This document shows, piece by piece, positions 1-8,882 of a stretch of 36,203 bases of DNA; positions within the stretch are counted from its first letter, which is position 1, and each line of letters begins with the position of its first letter. The position numbers and the translations under genes are program-made. The stretch is taken from assembly GCA_019694575.1 (NCBI GenBank), contig JAIBBR010000044.1:1-36203 (forward strand). The letters are read 5' to 3'. This DNA comes from Myxococcaceae bacterium (GTDB lineage Bacteria > Myxococcota > Myxococcia > Myxococcales > Myxococcaceae). The notes under the pieces were generated by a model. That model was not told where the DNA came from, did not search any database, and saw nothing but the letters and a program-made list of their open reading frames with translations.

Positions 1-57
<57 letters not shown>

Positions 58-80
58 TTAAACGCCTCAAAAGCCGCGTG

Positions 81-109
81 CTTTTCCCAGCTCGACCTCG
101 GGCTGTCAA
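81..109 (-). promoter_or_regulatory. Putative promoter of tRNA-Val
   Basis: On the minus strand a perfect TTGACA -35 box lies at 109-104. At 17 nt spacing follows GAAAAG (86-81) as a poor -10 candidate. This would start transcription about 15-20 nt before the tRNA 5' end. The -35 is convincing, the -10 is not. Confidence 0.35.
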
Positions 110-160
110 GGAGCTTGCGTCAGCCCTGCACAATAAGGTTTACCGCGCCGCCGCCTCTTT

Positions 161-805
161 ATGAGCTATCTGCCCGACAACGCCAGCCTCGAAGAGCAAG
201 TGCAAGACTGTTTTCTCGCTTACCGCGGCCGGGGGCTCTCGCTCTCAGCGCTCGATGAAGAACTGCTCGCCCGCTGGGCCCAGGCGCAGGTGCCCTTCGA
301 AGTCATCGCCCGCGGCATTCGCAAAGCAGCAGAAGCCGCCCTGTGGGACCGCGCCGTCGACGACGAACGCATTCGCTCGCTGGCGGCATGCAAGAAGCTG
401 GTCGAAGCCGAAATGCATAAATTTCTGCGTCAATCGGTGGGGCGACCCGCTCCCAAAAAAGCTGAGCCATCAACTGAGCCGTTGCACCTTACCCGCCATA
501 AAAAGCTCAAAACAGCGGTACGCAAATTTGCCCGCGAGCTGGGGGTAAGCGGCGAGCGATTGACGGCGTGGGTGAAGCAGCTCTCGACCCCAGACGACTT
601 AGACCGCGCCCAACGTCAAGAAGAGCTCGCCGTCGCACACGCGATTCGGTTGCTCCCCCATTTTGATCGCCTGACGTTGCTCAAAGAGGCCGCCCGGCTA
701 ATGCCACATGCCAAAAGCATGTCGCCCAAAGCGCGCCTTGAGTCGCGCCGGTTTCACCGCGCCGCGCTGCTGCGGCGACAGTGCAACTTTCCCTCCTTCT
801 GGTAA
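161..805 (+). CDS. Unrecognised helical protein upstream of a DnaC-like ATPase
   Basis: A 214-residue soluble protein that I do not recognise. It is rich in Ala, Arg, Glu and Leu and looks almost entirely alpha-helical. The N-terminal half (about residues 1-95) carries a conserved-looking block with ALDEELLARW and ARGIRKAAEAAL. The central part is basic with KKxK patches, and the C-terminal third is again helical. There is no signal peptide or membrane segment. It lies 30 nt upstream of a DnaC/IstB-type ATPase on the same strand, so the two are probably cotranscribed. Helicase-loader ATPases often work with a DNA-binding adaptor, and this protein could fill that role, but that is inferred from position only. 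The ATG at 161 has no clear ribosome binding site. Confidence 0.75.
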   Translation: MSYLPDNASLEEQVQDCFLAYRGRGLSLSALDEELLARWAQAQVPFEVIARGIRKAAEAALWDRAVDDERIRSLAACKKLVEAEMHKFLRQSVGRPAPKKAEPSTEPLHLTRHKKLKTAVRKFARELGVSGERLTAWVKQLSTPDDLDRAQRQEELAVAHAIRLLPHFDRLTLLKEAARLMPHAKSMSPKARLESRRFHRAALLRRQCNFPSFW

Positions 806-835
806 AGGCTTCGCGAAACCGATTTGGGAGCTCTC

Positions 836-1702
836 ATGGCCGACGTCTCTACGTGTAATAGCGGCGCTGTCGCCATCGAACGCAACGGAGACTGCGCGTT
901 CGCCAAGTTGGCTGAACCCGTTGAAGCGTGCCGTACCTGCGGAGGCACCGGCCTGTTGCCCACCACGGTTGAAGAACAGGGCCGCCAATATTCGGTCGTC
1001 GCTCCATGCGCACGGGCCAAAGCCAACTCGCGGCTGGCGCTGTTCAACGCCGCGTCGATACCTGGGGTGCTCGCCAACGCCACGTTCGAGACCTATCGCC
1101 CCGCGCACCCCGAGCAAGATCGCGCCAAGTCGCTCGCCAAAGATTTCGCCTTTCGCTGGCCCAACGCCCGCGGTTTCTTGCTCAGCGGGCCTGTCGGCAC
1201 CGGTAAAACACACCTGCTCTGCGCCGCCCTGCGCCACGCCACCCTCGAAATGGGCGCTCAAGCGGCGTACGTCGAGATGTCGCTGCTCTTCAGCACCATT
1301 CGCAAAGGCTTCGCTGAAGGCAAGAGCGGAGCGGAAATCGTGGGCCCGTTGAGCCGCGTGCCCCTGCTGGCGATCGACGAGTTGGGCAAAGGCCGCGGCA
1401 GCCCCTTCGAGATGGAAACGCTCGATGAGCTGATCGCCCGCCGCTACAACGCCGGTCGGGTAACGCTGTTTGCCACCAACTATTCAATCAAAGCACCCGA
1501 AGAAAAATCACGTGCTCCCCAAGGGCGGCATTGGGCCACGGGTGATTTGGTAGAAGCCGGCAAGGAGTCGCGCCTGCTCAGCGAGCGCGTCGGCGACCGC
1601 ATTTACAGCCGCCTCTTCGAGATGTGTGAGTTTTTAGAATTTCCCACCGGCACGCCCGACGCCCGGCGCGCCCGCTTAGAACTGAGCCGCCCCAAGCGTT
1701 GA
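836..1702 (+). CDS. DnaC/IstB-type AAA+ ATPase (putative helicase loader)
   Basis: A 288-residue ATPase. The N-terminal part has a partial zinc-ribbon motif (CRTCGGTG, then a single Cys about 20 residues later). The AAA+ core follows, with Walker A GPVGTGKTHL around residue 120, Walker B LLAIDELGKG around 180, and a sensor-like ATNYS segment around 220. This order is typical of DnaC/DnaI helicase loaders, which place replicative helicase on DNA, and of IstB transposition helpers. No transposase is adjacent, so helicase loading or another DNA-remodelling role is more likely than IS function. GGGAG five nt before the ATG at 836 supports this start over a TTG four codons upstream. The usual fourth zinc ligand seems to be missing, as the second pair has one Cys. 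The upstream gene is probably its partner. Confidence 0.85.
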   Translation: MADVSTCNSGAVAIERNGDCAFAKLAEPVEACRTCGGTGLLPTTVEEQGRQYSVVAPCARAKANSRLALFNAASIPGVLANATFETYRPAHPEQDRAKSLAKDFAFRWPNARGFLLSGPVGTGKTHLLCAALRHATLEMGAQAAYVEMSLLFSTIRKGFAEGKSGAEIVGPLSRVPLLAIDELGKGRGSPFEMETLDELIARRYNAGRVTLFATNYSIKAPEEKSRAPQGRHWATGDLVEAGKESRLLSERVGDRIYSRLFEMCEFLEFPTGTPDARRARLELSRPKR

Positions 1703-1725
1703 GGGCGGCCCCACGAAACGGCGAA

Positions 1726-2169
1726 CTACTTCGCGCCGCTGCAGATCCAGTCTTTGACCAGCTTCAACTGGGTGGCGTTGAGCATGCCGCCTTCGGGCAT
1801 GCGCGGCCCCGTCTTCTTGCCGCCGGCCCCAGTGGTGTTGTCGCCGAGCAACTTCAACCACACGGTGCTGTTGTCGAGCTTCTTGTCGGTGTCGACCATT
1901 TTCAAGGGCGCATAGCCGGGCGAAGCAGCGCCGACCACGGAGCTCGTGAAAACTTGCAGGCTTTGGTAGTCGCCCGCTTTGCGTGCGTCGGCCGTACCGG
2001 GAAGCCCGTGGCACGACAGGCACTGCAATTTGATCACGTCGTTGTAAACCTTCTCGGTGGTGACCGCGGTAGGTGAAGCATCACAAACCAAATCGGCGTT
2101 CGGCCCGCAGCCGAACAAGCCCCCCGCTACGATCAAGCCCAACGTCAGTTTCGAAATTGACATCGTCAT
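1726..2169 (-). CDS. Cytochrome c-like lipoprotein
   Basis: A 147-residue exported protein. The N-terminus is a lipoprotein signal peptide with a lipobox ending GGLFGC near residue 22, so the mature protein should be lipid-anchored in the envelope. A single heme c-binding motif CLSCH lies near residue 50, followed by GLPGTADARK. A likely distal methionine is in the GPRMPEGG segment near residue 123. These are features of a small mono-heme cytochrome c of the kind common in myxobacterial lipoproteins. Electron transfer is the family role, and the partner is unknown. AGGAG a few nt upstream supports the ATG at 2169; a second ATG two codons in is also possible. The gene is convergent with the ATPase and divergent from the histidine kinase. 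Confidence 0.8.
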   Translation of the reverse strand: MTMSISKLTLGLIVAGGLFGCGPNADLVCDASPTAVTTEKVYNDVIKLQCLSCHGLPGTADARKAGDYQSLQVFTSSVVGAASPGYAPLKMVDTDKKLDNSTVWLKLLGDNTTGAGGKKTGPRMPEGGMLNATQLKLVKDWICSGAK

Positions 2170-2305
2170 TGCTCTCCTGGTGTGAACGGCCTTGGCACTG
2201 CCTTTTAGTGAACGCGGCGCGACCTATATCGAGATTCACAAGATTCGCCAGTTTGAGAAAGGTTTGCCTTTTGTCGAGTGCAACCCGATGCTCCAAGGCC
2301 TCGCC

Positions 2306-3724
2306 ATGGCGGTGACCTCGAAGGAACAGCTGGCCGCTGAAGTCCTCCACGAGGTTCGGCAACCCTTGTTGGGGCTCAAAGGGTATTTGCAGCTTCTGCG
2401 CGATGACCCCGCGCGCGCGCTGCCATTGACCACCATGCTCTCGCTCGTCGAGCGCATGGAGCACATTCTCGGCGATTACCAACGCTTGACGCAGCAGCGC
2501 CCAACCGAGCGCAAGCCGGTGACGCTGTCGCAGGTGGTTGAAGCCGCGGTGGCCGCGTTCACCCATACCGACAAGAGCGGCGGTTACGCGCCGGCGATCG
2601 AGGTCGCCCATGAAGGTGAAGTGATGGGCAGCGGCCGTTTGCTCGAACAACTGGTGCTCAACTTGCTCAACAACGCGCGCGATGCCGCGGGGTCTCAACG
2701 GGCCCGCACCCGGGTGGTGGTGACGCGCGACGAAGGGTACCCGTGCCTCTTGGTCGCTGACTGGGGGCCGGGTATTCCCCTTGAGCTGCGCCAAAAGATT
2801 TTCGAGCCCTATGTGTCGAGCAAAGTCGCCAACGGCGGCAGCGGCCTCGGCCTGGCGGTTTGTCGCCGAATCGCAGCGGAGCACGACGCCGAGATCGACT
2901 TGGCCGAACCCTCTGCGGTGTCGGGAGCCACCCCACCCTCAACCGTATTTCGACTGCGTTTTTCACAAGGTGCGGCCAAAGGCCTCACCCGGCCCAAAGT
3001 GTTGGTGGTCGACGACGAACCGGTCATTCGTACCTTCTTAGAAGAGTTTCTTTCGCGCGATGTCGACGTGGTCGCCGTGGCCGCAGCCGAGACCGCCTTG
3101 TCATGGCTAAAGAGTGGGCGGTTCGACGTGTTGTTGCTCGACAAGAACCTGCCCGACATGTCGGGGTTGGAAATCGCCCGCCTGGCCAAAGCGACCAACC
3201 CGCTTCAAAAAGTCATTCTGATGACCGGCTACCCTTCGCTGATTACCGCGCAAGAAAGTTTGGAGCTGGGCTTGGTCGACTACCTGTTGAAGCCGTTCGA
3301 CGACATTCGTGAAGTGCGCACCAAAGTACTCGCCGCGGTGGCGACCGTTGAAAAGCCAAAACCCGTACAGCCCGAAAACCGGGTCGACATTTATGAAGAC
3401 AACCCGCACGTCGCACGGCGTATCGGCGACGCGTTAGAAGAGCTGCAGGTGCCGTACAAAGTGATGAGCGAAGCGGTGGCGGGTGGCGATGCTCCCCCTC
3501 GCGCGGTGGTGTTGAGTTGGGACTTCACGCCCCGTTCAGGCAGCGCGGCGATGGCGATGGCGCGCAAGTTTGCTCCCAACGCACCTTTGCTCGTGCTCAC
3601 GGAGCAACTCTCGCTCGAAACGATGATTGAAGCGTTGCGCGCAGGCGCGGTGGCTTGCCGTACCAAGCAAATTCCCGATACGCGGGCTTTTGCGCAAGAG
3701 CTGAAGTCGCTGCTGAAACTCTAA
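2306..3724 (+). CDS. Hybrid histidine kinase with C-terminal receiver domains
   Basis: A cytoplasmic sensor kinase of about 472 residues. The HisKA dimerisation domain opens the protein, with the phosphorylated His in LHEVRQPL (residue 15). The HATPase_c domain shows the N box (LNLLNNARDA), G1 (DWGPGIP), F box and G2 (GGSGLGLAV). A receiver domain follows (VLVVDDEP, phospho-acceptor in LLLDKNLPD, MTGY, LLKPFD). The last ~115 residues look like a second receiver that has lost its acceptor: LSWDFTP replaces the DxxxP strand, while a YED acidic pair and a late Lys remain. There is no input domain or membrane segment. The open frame extends upstream to a TTG at 2192, only 22 nt from the divergent gene. 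AAGG before the ATG at 2306 makes the shorter form more likely. The signal is unknown. Confidence 0.85.
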   Translation: MAVTSKEQLAAEVLHEVRQPLLGLKGYLQLLRDDPARALPLTTMLSLVERMEHILGDYQRLTQQRPTERKPVTLSQVVEAAVAAFTHTDKSGGYAPAIEVAHEGEVMGSGRLLEQLVLNLLNNARDAAGSQRARTRVVVTRDEGYPCLLVADWGPGIPLELRQKIFEPYVSSKVANGGSGLGLAVCRRIAAEHDAEIDLAEPSAVSGATPPSTVFRLRFSQGAAKGLTRPKVLVVDDEPVIRTFLEEFLSRDVDVVAVAAAETALSWLKSGRFDVLLLDKNLPDMSGLEIARLAKATNPLQKVILMTGYPSLITAQESLELGLVDYLLKPFDDIREVRTKVLAAVATVEKPKPVQPENRVDIYEDNPHVARRIGDALEELQVPYKVMSEAVAGGDAPPRAVVLSWDFTPRSGSAAMAMARKFAPNAPLLVLTEQLSLETMIEALRAGAVACRTKQIPDTRAFAQELKSLLKL

Positions 3725-3737
3725 AGTGCAAAGGCTC

Positions 3738-3834
3738 AAGGGGCTGAAGTGTGCGCCAAGCGTGCAAAACTTTTCGCCGTTTGGCACACACCTCATTTTA
3801 GGTTTCAACCGAACGAAAGCCTCTCAAGCCCCTT
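3738..3834. terminator. Nested inverted repeats between convergent genes, likely bidirectional terminator
   Basis: Between the convergent kinase and groEL genes an outer 8-bp inverted repeat AAGGGGCT (3738-3745)/AGCCCCTT (3827-3834) encloses an inner stem. In the inner stem, 3749-3759 pairs with 3781-3791 at 10 of 11 positions. A short T run follows the inner stem on the plus strand (CATTTTAG). Position and structure suit termination from both sides, although no long U-tract is present. Confidence 0.5.
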
Positions 3835-3847
3835 TCGACAATGAGAG

Positions 3848-5560
<1,713 letters not shown>

Positions 5561-5923
5561 TCAATGCGTCGCGAAACCGACCAAGGCCTGCAATTTGTCG
5601 AGGTCGACGGGCTTGGTCAGCGTCAGCGAAACACCCTTGCGCATGCCTTTGTCGACGATTTCGTCGGTGGCGTACGCCGTCACCAGAATGATCGGCACAC
5701 TCTTGTAACGCGGGTCGGCTCGCAGCTGCTCTACGAAGGTAATGCCATCGACATACGGCATCATCAGGTCGGTGATGATTAAGTCGAAGGTCTTGCCTTC
5801 TAAAATGTGCATGGCCTCTGGCGGGCCCGAGGCAGTCTCAACCAAATAGCCACGCCGTTTCAAAAACGTGTGGAGCAGCATGCGCTGCGCAGGGTCGTCA
5901 TCGACGATGAGAATCTGGGCCAC
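5561..5923 (-). CDS. Single-domain response regulator
   Basis: A receiver-only protein of about 120 residues. It has the acidic pair in LIVDDDP, the phospho-acceptor Asp in IITDLMMP, the conserved Thr in LVTAY and the Lys in LTKPVD. It has no output domain, so it must act through protein contacts, as CheY-like proteins do. It starts at a GTG (5923, or a second GTG at 5932); the much longer open frame upstream is only the antisense of the neighbouring TPR gene. It lies just upstream of groEL on the same strand, but the groEL promoter-like sequence between them suggests separate control. A partner kinase cannot be assigned from position, although the hybrid kinase lies about 2 kb away. Confidence 0.88.
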   Translation of the reverse strand: MAQILIVDDDPAQRMLLHTFLKRRGYLVETASGPPEAMHILEGKTFDLIITDLMMPYVDGITFVEQLRADPRYKSVPIILVTAYATDEIVDKGMRKGVSLTLTKPVDLDKLQALVGFATH

Positions 5924-5992
5924 GGGGCCCACTGTGTAGCACGGAAGTGCAGCGTTGCACTCGGAATGGTTTAAGGCTTGTGTGCCCTTTCG

Positions 5993-6856
5993 ATGATCGC
6001 TAATCAACTGTGGGAAGAGGCCGAAGCCGCCCTCGTGGCGGGCGACCGGGGCCGCGCGCTCGATACTGTCGACGAGGCGCTTCACCAACCCCTCGACGAA
6101 GAAGGGCTGCACGCCGCGCTCGACTGGCTCGAGACCATTGCCCATGGGGCCTCGCAAACAGAAAAGGCTGACGCCTTGACGCTGCAGGCAGTGGCCTTCA
6201 ACCAGTTGGGAGCGTTCGCCGACGCGTTGACTGCAGCTGACCGGGCGTTGGCGCTGGTGCCCGCGGCTGTTCCCGCACGCATCGAGCAGGCGATGGCGCT
6301 TTTCGAATTGGCGCGCTTTCCCGCTGCCGCCCAAGTGCTTGAACAGCTCGAGCGCGACGCTCCACAAGAAGCGTGGGTGCATTTTGCGTTGGGGCTGCTG
6401 GCCGAACGGCGTGGTGATGAGCCAGCTGCGCAGCGTTGCTTTGCCCGCGCAGCGACTTTGGCCCCCGCCGACTTTCCGCTCGCGGTGCGAATTGACGAGC
6501 AAGAGTTCGACGCGGTGATCAACGACGCGATCGCCGACTTGCCAGAAATGGCCTCCCAGCACTTGGACAAAGTGGTGATCTGCGCCGAGCCCTTTCCCTC
6601 TGACGATGACTTACAAGACGGCGACCTCAGCCCCACGGTGCTCGGCTTTTTTCGCGGTGTGCCCGTGGGCGCGCGCAGCATCAGCTCGAGCAGTGATCAC
6701 GCTCCGGCGTCAATCGTGCTTTTCCAACGCAATTTAGAGCGGGCGGCCAAGACCCGCGCTGAATTGATTGAGCAAATCGCCATTACCGTGGCCCATGAAG
6801 TCGGCCACTTGCTCGGGCTCGACGAAGACGACCTTGAAGAGCGTGGGCTGGGTTAA
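5993..6856 (+). CDS. TPR protein fused to a minimal zincin metallopeptidase domain
   Basis: A 287-residue protein with two parts. Residues 1 to about 165 are alanine-rich helical repeats of TPR type (for example QAVAFNQLGAFADALTAADR). The C-terminal ~125 residues match the small zincin family (PF06262-like). They contain the zinc site HEVGHLLGLDEDDLEERG at the extreme end, preceded by the GFFRGVP and ASIVLFQRNLER strands. HEVGH is the HExxH motif, and a downstream acidic residue would complete the site. There is no signal peptide, so the protein is predicted to be cytoplasmic. Substrate and physiological role are unknown for this family. The ATG at 5993 is the first ATG in frame. The TPR part probably selects a protein partner. 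Confidence 0.8.
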   Translation: MIANQLWEEAEAALVAGDRGRALDTVDEALHQPLDEEGLHAALDWLETIAHGASQTEKADALTLQAVAFNQLGAFADALTAADRALALVPAAVPARIEQAMALFELARFPAAAQVLEQLERDAPQEAWVHFALGLLAERRGDEPAAQRCFARAATLAPADFPLAVRIDEQEFDAVINDAIADLPEMASQHLDKVVICAEPFPSDDDLQDGDLSPTVLGFFRGVPVGARSISSSSDHAPASIVLFQRNLERAAKTRAELIEQIAITVAHEVGHLLGLDEDDLEERGLG

Positions 6857-6943
6857 ACAGGCTCAATTTTTCTCAGACATTACGGCCATTTAAGGCATTC
6901 GTGGTAGCGCTGATCACTGGAAATCTTATAGAGTCACCGGCCC

Positions 6944-7783
6944 GTGAAGGAACGCTACCAAGAGATCGAAGAGAAGAACGCCAAGCTCAAAGAGACATTG
7001 AGCACCAAAAAGCCCGAGGTGTTGGACTTCTTGGAGCGTTTCGAGATGTCTTGGGTGTACCACGACAACGCGCTCGAAGGCGTGGTCTATACACCGCAAG
7101 AGCTCATGGCGGCGCTTCGCCCTGGTGCGGTCGCGGCCGAAGCGTCGTTGATGCCAATCGTTCTCGAGATTCGCAACCACAAAGCGTGCGTCGAGTTCAT
7201 TCGCGAAGAGGCGAAGTTACACGGCAAAAAGCACCTCACGTTGAACATGGCTTTGGTGCGGCGCATTCACGACTTGCTCTCGGGCAACACGGCCGAAGCA
7301 CAAGCGGCCCGCGCGGCGGTTGAGCGTCGCGAGCGCACCGAAAAAGAGTTGGCGAAAGAGAAAGAGCGCGCGGGTTTTCGCAAAGACATGCCTTTGCACC
7401 GTACGTATTTTCACGAGATCGCGCAGCCCAAAGACATCGCCGCCAAGCTCGAGAAGCTGCTCGATGGCACCACCCTGGCCGACTTTCGCGAGATGCACCC
7501 TATCGATCAGGCGGCCCGCATGCAGTACGGCATCATCAAGGTGTTTCCCTTCACCGACCACTCGGGGAAAGTCGGCCGCATGATCTCGAACATGATCTTG
7601 CTGCGACACAACTTGCTCCCCGTCATCGTGCACTCGGTAGAGCGCCAGAAATACTACGAGTCGTTTCGCGGCTCAGAGTCGTCGTTCCGCAACTTGTTCA
7701 TGGACGCGATGGAAAACAGCCTCGACAACGGCCTCAAACACTTTGCTGAGCTGGCACGCCGAGCGCGGGCCGCGGCGGGTTAA
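6944..7783 (+). CDS. Fic-fold protein with degenerate catalytic motif
   Basis: A 279-residue protein aligned with Fic/DOC proteins by the helical core ending in a Fic-like segment (MQYGIIKV, the motif, then MISNMILLRHNLLPVIV). Canonical Fic enzymes use HPFxDGNGRxxR to transfer AMP or other phosphate groups to proteins. Here the equivalent residues 201-212 read FPFTDHSGKVGR. The catalytic His is Phe, the Gly-Asn pair is His-Ser and the first Arg is Lys. The N-terminal segment DNALEG resembles the inhibitory helix motif but lacks its Ser/Thr. A charged coiled-coil insert (about residues 120-145) precedes the core. The start is a GTG at 6944. It probably forms an operon with the DHH phosphoesterase 25 nt downstream. 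Canonical AMP transfer is unlikely. Confidence 0.78.
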   Translation: MKERYQEIEEKNAKLKETLSTKKPEVLDFLERFEMSWVYHDNALEGVVYTPQELMAALRPGAVAAEASLMPIVLEIRNHKACVEFIREEAKLHGKKHLTLNMALVRRIHDLLSGNTAEAQAARAAVERRERTEKELAKEKERAGFRKDMPLHRTYFHEIAQPKDIAAKLEKLLDGTTLADFREMHPIDQAARMQYGIIKVFPFTDHSGKVGRMISNMILLRHNLLPVIVHSVERQKYYESFRGSESSFRNLFMDAMENSLDNGLKHFAELARRARAAAG

Positions 7784-7808
7784 CCGTTCACCGTCAAAGA
7801 GCGACATT

Positions 7809-8882
7809 GTGAGTGACGAAAACAACCAGCCGCCTTCGGTGGCGCACCTATCGCCCAAAGCGAAGGTCGAACGGCTGATCAAAATGGTGCGTGGGCGCAA
7901 GCGCGCGCTCATTCTCACCCACGACAACCCAGACCCCGACTCGTTGGCGTCGGCCGTCGCCCTAGCGTGGATTCTCGAGCGCCGCGCCCGGTTGCAGTGC
8001 CACATCGGCTACGGCGGTATCATCGGCCGCGCTGAAAACCTGGCCTTCGTGCGGGTGCTGAAGCTGCCGGTTTTTCCCATCGCTGATGTGCAGTTCGACG
8101 ATTACGACGTCTTCGCCCTGGTCGACACGCAAGAAACGGTCGGTAATCACGCCCTGCCTGACTACCTGAAGGCCGATATCGTGATTGATCACCACCCTCC
8201 GCGCGAAGGCGCCCCGCCCGTGGCCTTTCTCGACGTCGGCGGCCACTACGGTGCGACCTCAACCCTGCTGACCGAATATCTGCGCGCGGCCCGGGTAGAA
8301 CCAAGCCCCGAGCTCGCCACCGCGCTTTATTACGGCATCAAGGCTGACACGCGCGACTTGGAGCGTGAAACACGCGAGCCCGACGTACGCTGTTACACCT
8401 GGCTTTTTCCACGCATTGATCGCGCGCAACTGGCGCAAATTGAGCACCCTGAACTGCCGGTGCGCTATTTTCAGCTCTACCACGCGGCGATTGAGCGGGC
8501 GAAGGTGTACTCCACGGCAGTGATGACTGACTTGGGCCAGGTATACACGCCCGACATGGTGGCAGAAGTCGCCGAGCGCATGAGCTTCATCGACGTCGTG
8601 AAATGGTCACTGGCGTATGGGGGCTACAAAAACCAGCTCTACTTGTCGCTCAGGGTGAGCGACCGGCGCATGAACGCGGGCCGGCTGGTGCGTGACGTGT
8701 GCGAAGGCTTGGGAGGTTCAGCGGGCGGTCACGGCAGCATGGCCGGGGCGCGGTTGCCCTACCCTGGCGCGGGCCCGGCACGCGCGGCGCTCAAACGTGA
8801 AGTCGTCAAACGCTTCAAGCAGGCGTTCGGGGTTGAAGGCGAGCGAGGCACGGCATTGCTCAACCTCAGCGACATGTCGTGA
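7809..8882 (+). CDS. DHH-family phosphoesterase (NrnA/RecJ-like)
   Basis: A 357-residue DHH superfamily protein. Motif I is THDNPDPDSLAS (residues 38-49), motif II is LVDTQ (Asp near 106) and motif III is DHH (127-129); together these bind two Mn ions. The C-terminal DHHA1-like part contains GGSAGGHGSMAGARLP near residue 310, the substrate-binding loop. Such proteins hydrolyse short RNA oligonucleotides, pAp or cyclic dinucleotide products; which one applies cannot be told here. The GTG at 7809 was chosen because the frame further upstream overlaps the Fic gene. Its TGA overlaps the GTG of the cysteine desulfurase gene (GTGA), so the two are translationally coupled. Confidence 0.88.
   Translation: MSDENNQPPSVAHLSPKAKVERLIKMVRGRKRALILTHDNPDPDSLASAVALAWILERRARLQCHIGYGGIIGRAENLAFVRVLKLPVFPIADVQFDDYDVFALVDTQETVGNHALPDYLKADIVIDHHPPREGAPPVAFLDVGGHYGATSTLLTEYLRAARVEPSPELATALYYGIKADTRDLERETREPDVRCYTWLFPRIDRAQLAQIEHPELPVRYFQLYHAAIERAKVYSTAVMTDLGQVYTPDMVAEVAERMSFIDVVKWSLAYGGYKNQLYLSLRVSDRRMNAGRLVRDVCEGLGGSAGGHGSMAGARLPYPGAGPARAALKREVVKRFKQAFGVEGERGTALLNLSDMS

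Noticed and set aside
698-1352. Overlapping open frames on both strands within the DnaC-like gene region.
   Set aside because: They are low-complexity Arg/Pro/Ala frames typical of GC-rich shadows; the ATPase frame carries all the motifs.
836-1702. IstB of an insertion sequence.
   Set aside because: No istA-like transposase or terminal inverted repeats are nearby.
5924-6562. A long N-terminal extension of the receiver protein.
   Set aside because: It is antisense to the TPR-zincin gene, and the receiver fold begins right at the GTG near 5923.
6944-7783. A Fic/Doc-type toxin of a toxin-antitoxin pair.
   Set aside because: No small antitoxin gene flanks it, the catalytic His is absent, and it sits in an operon with enzymes.
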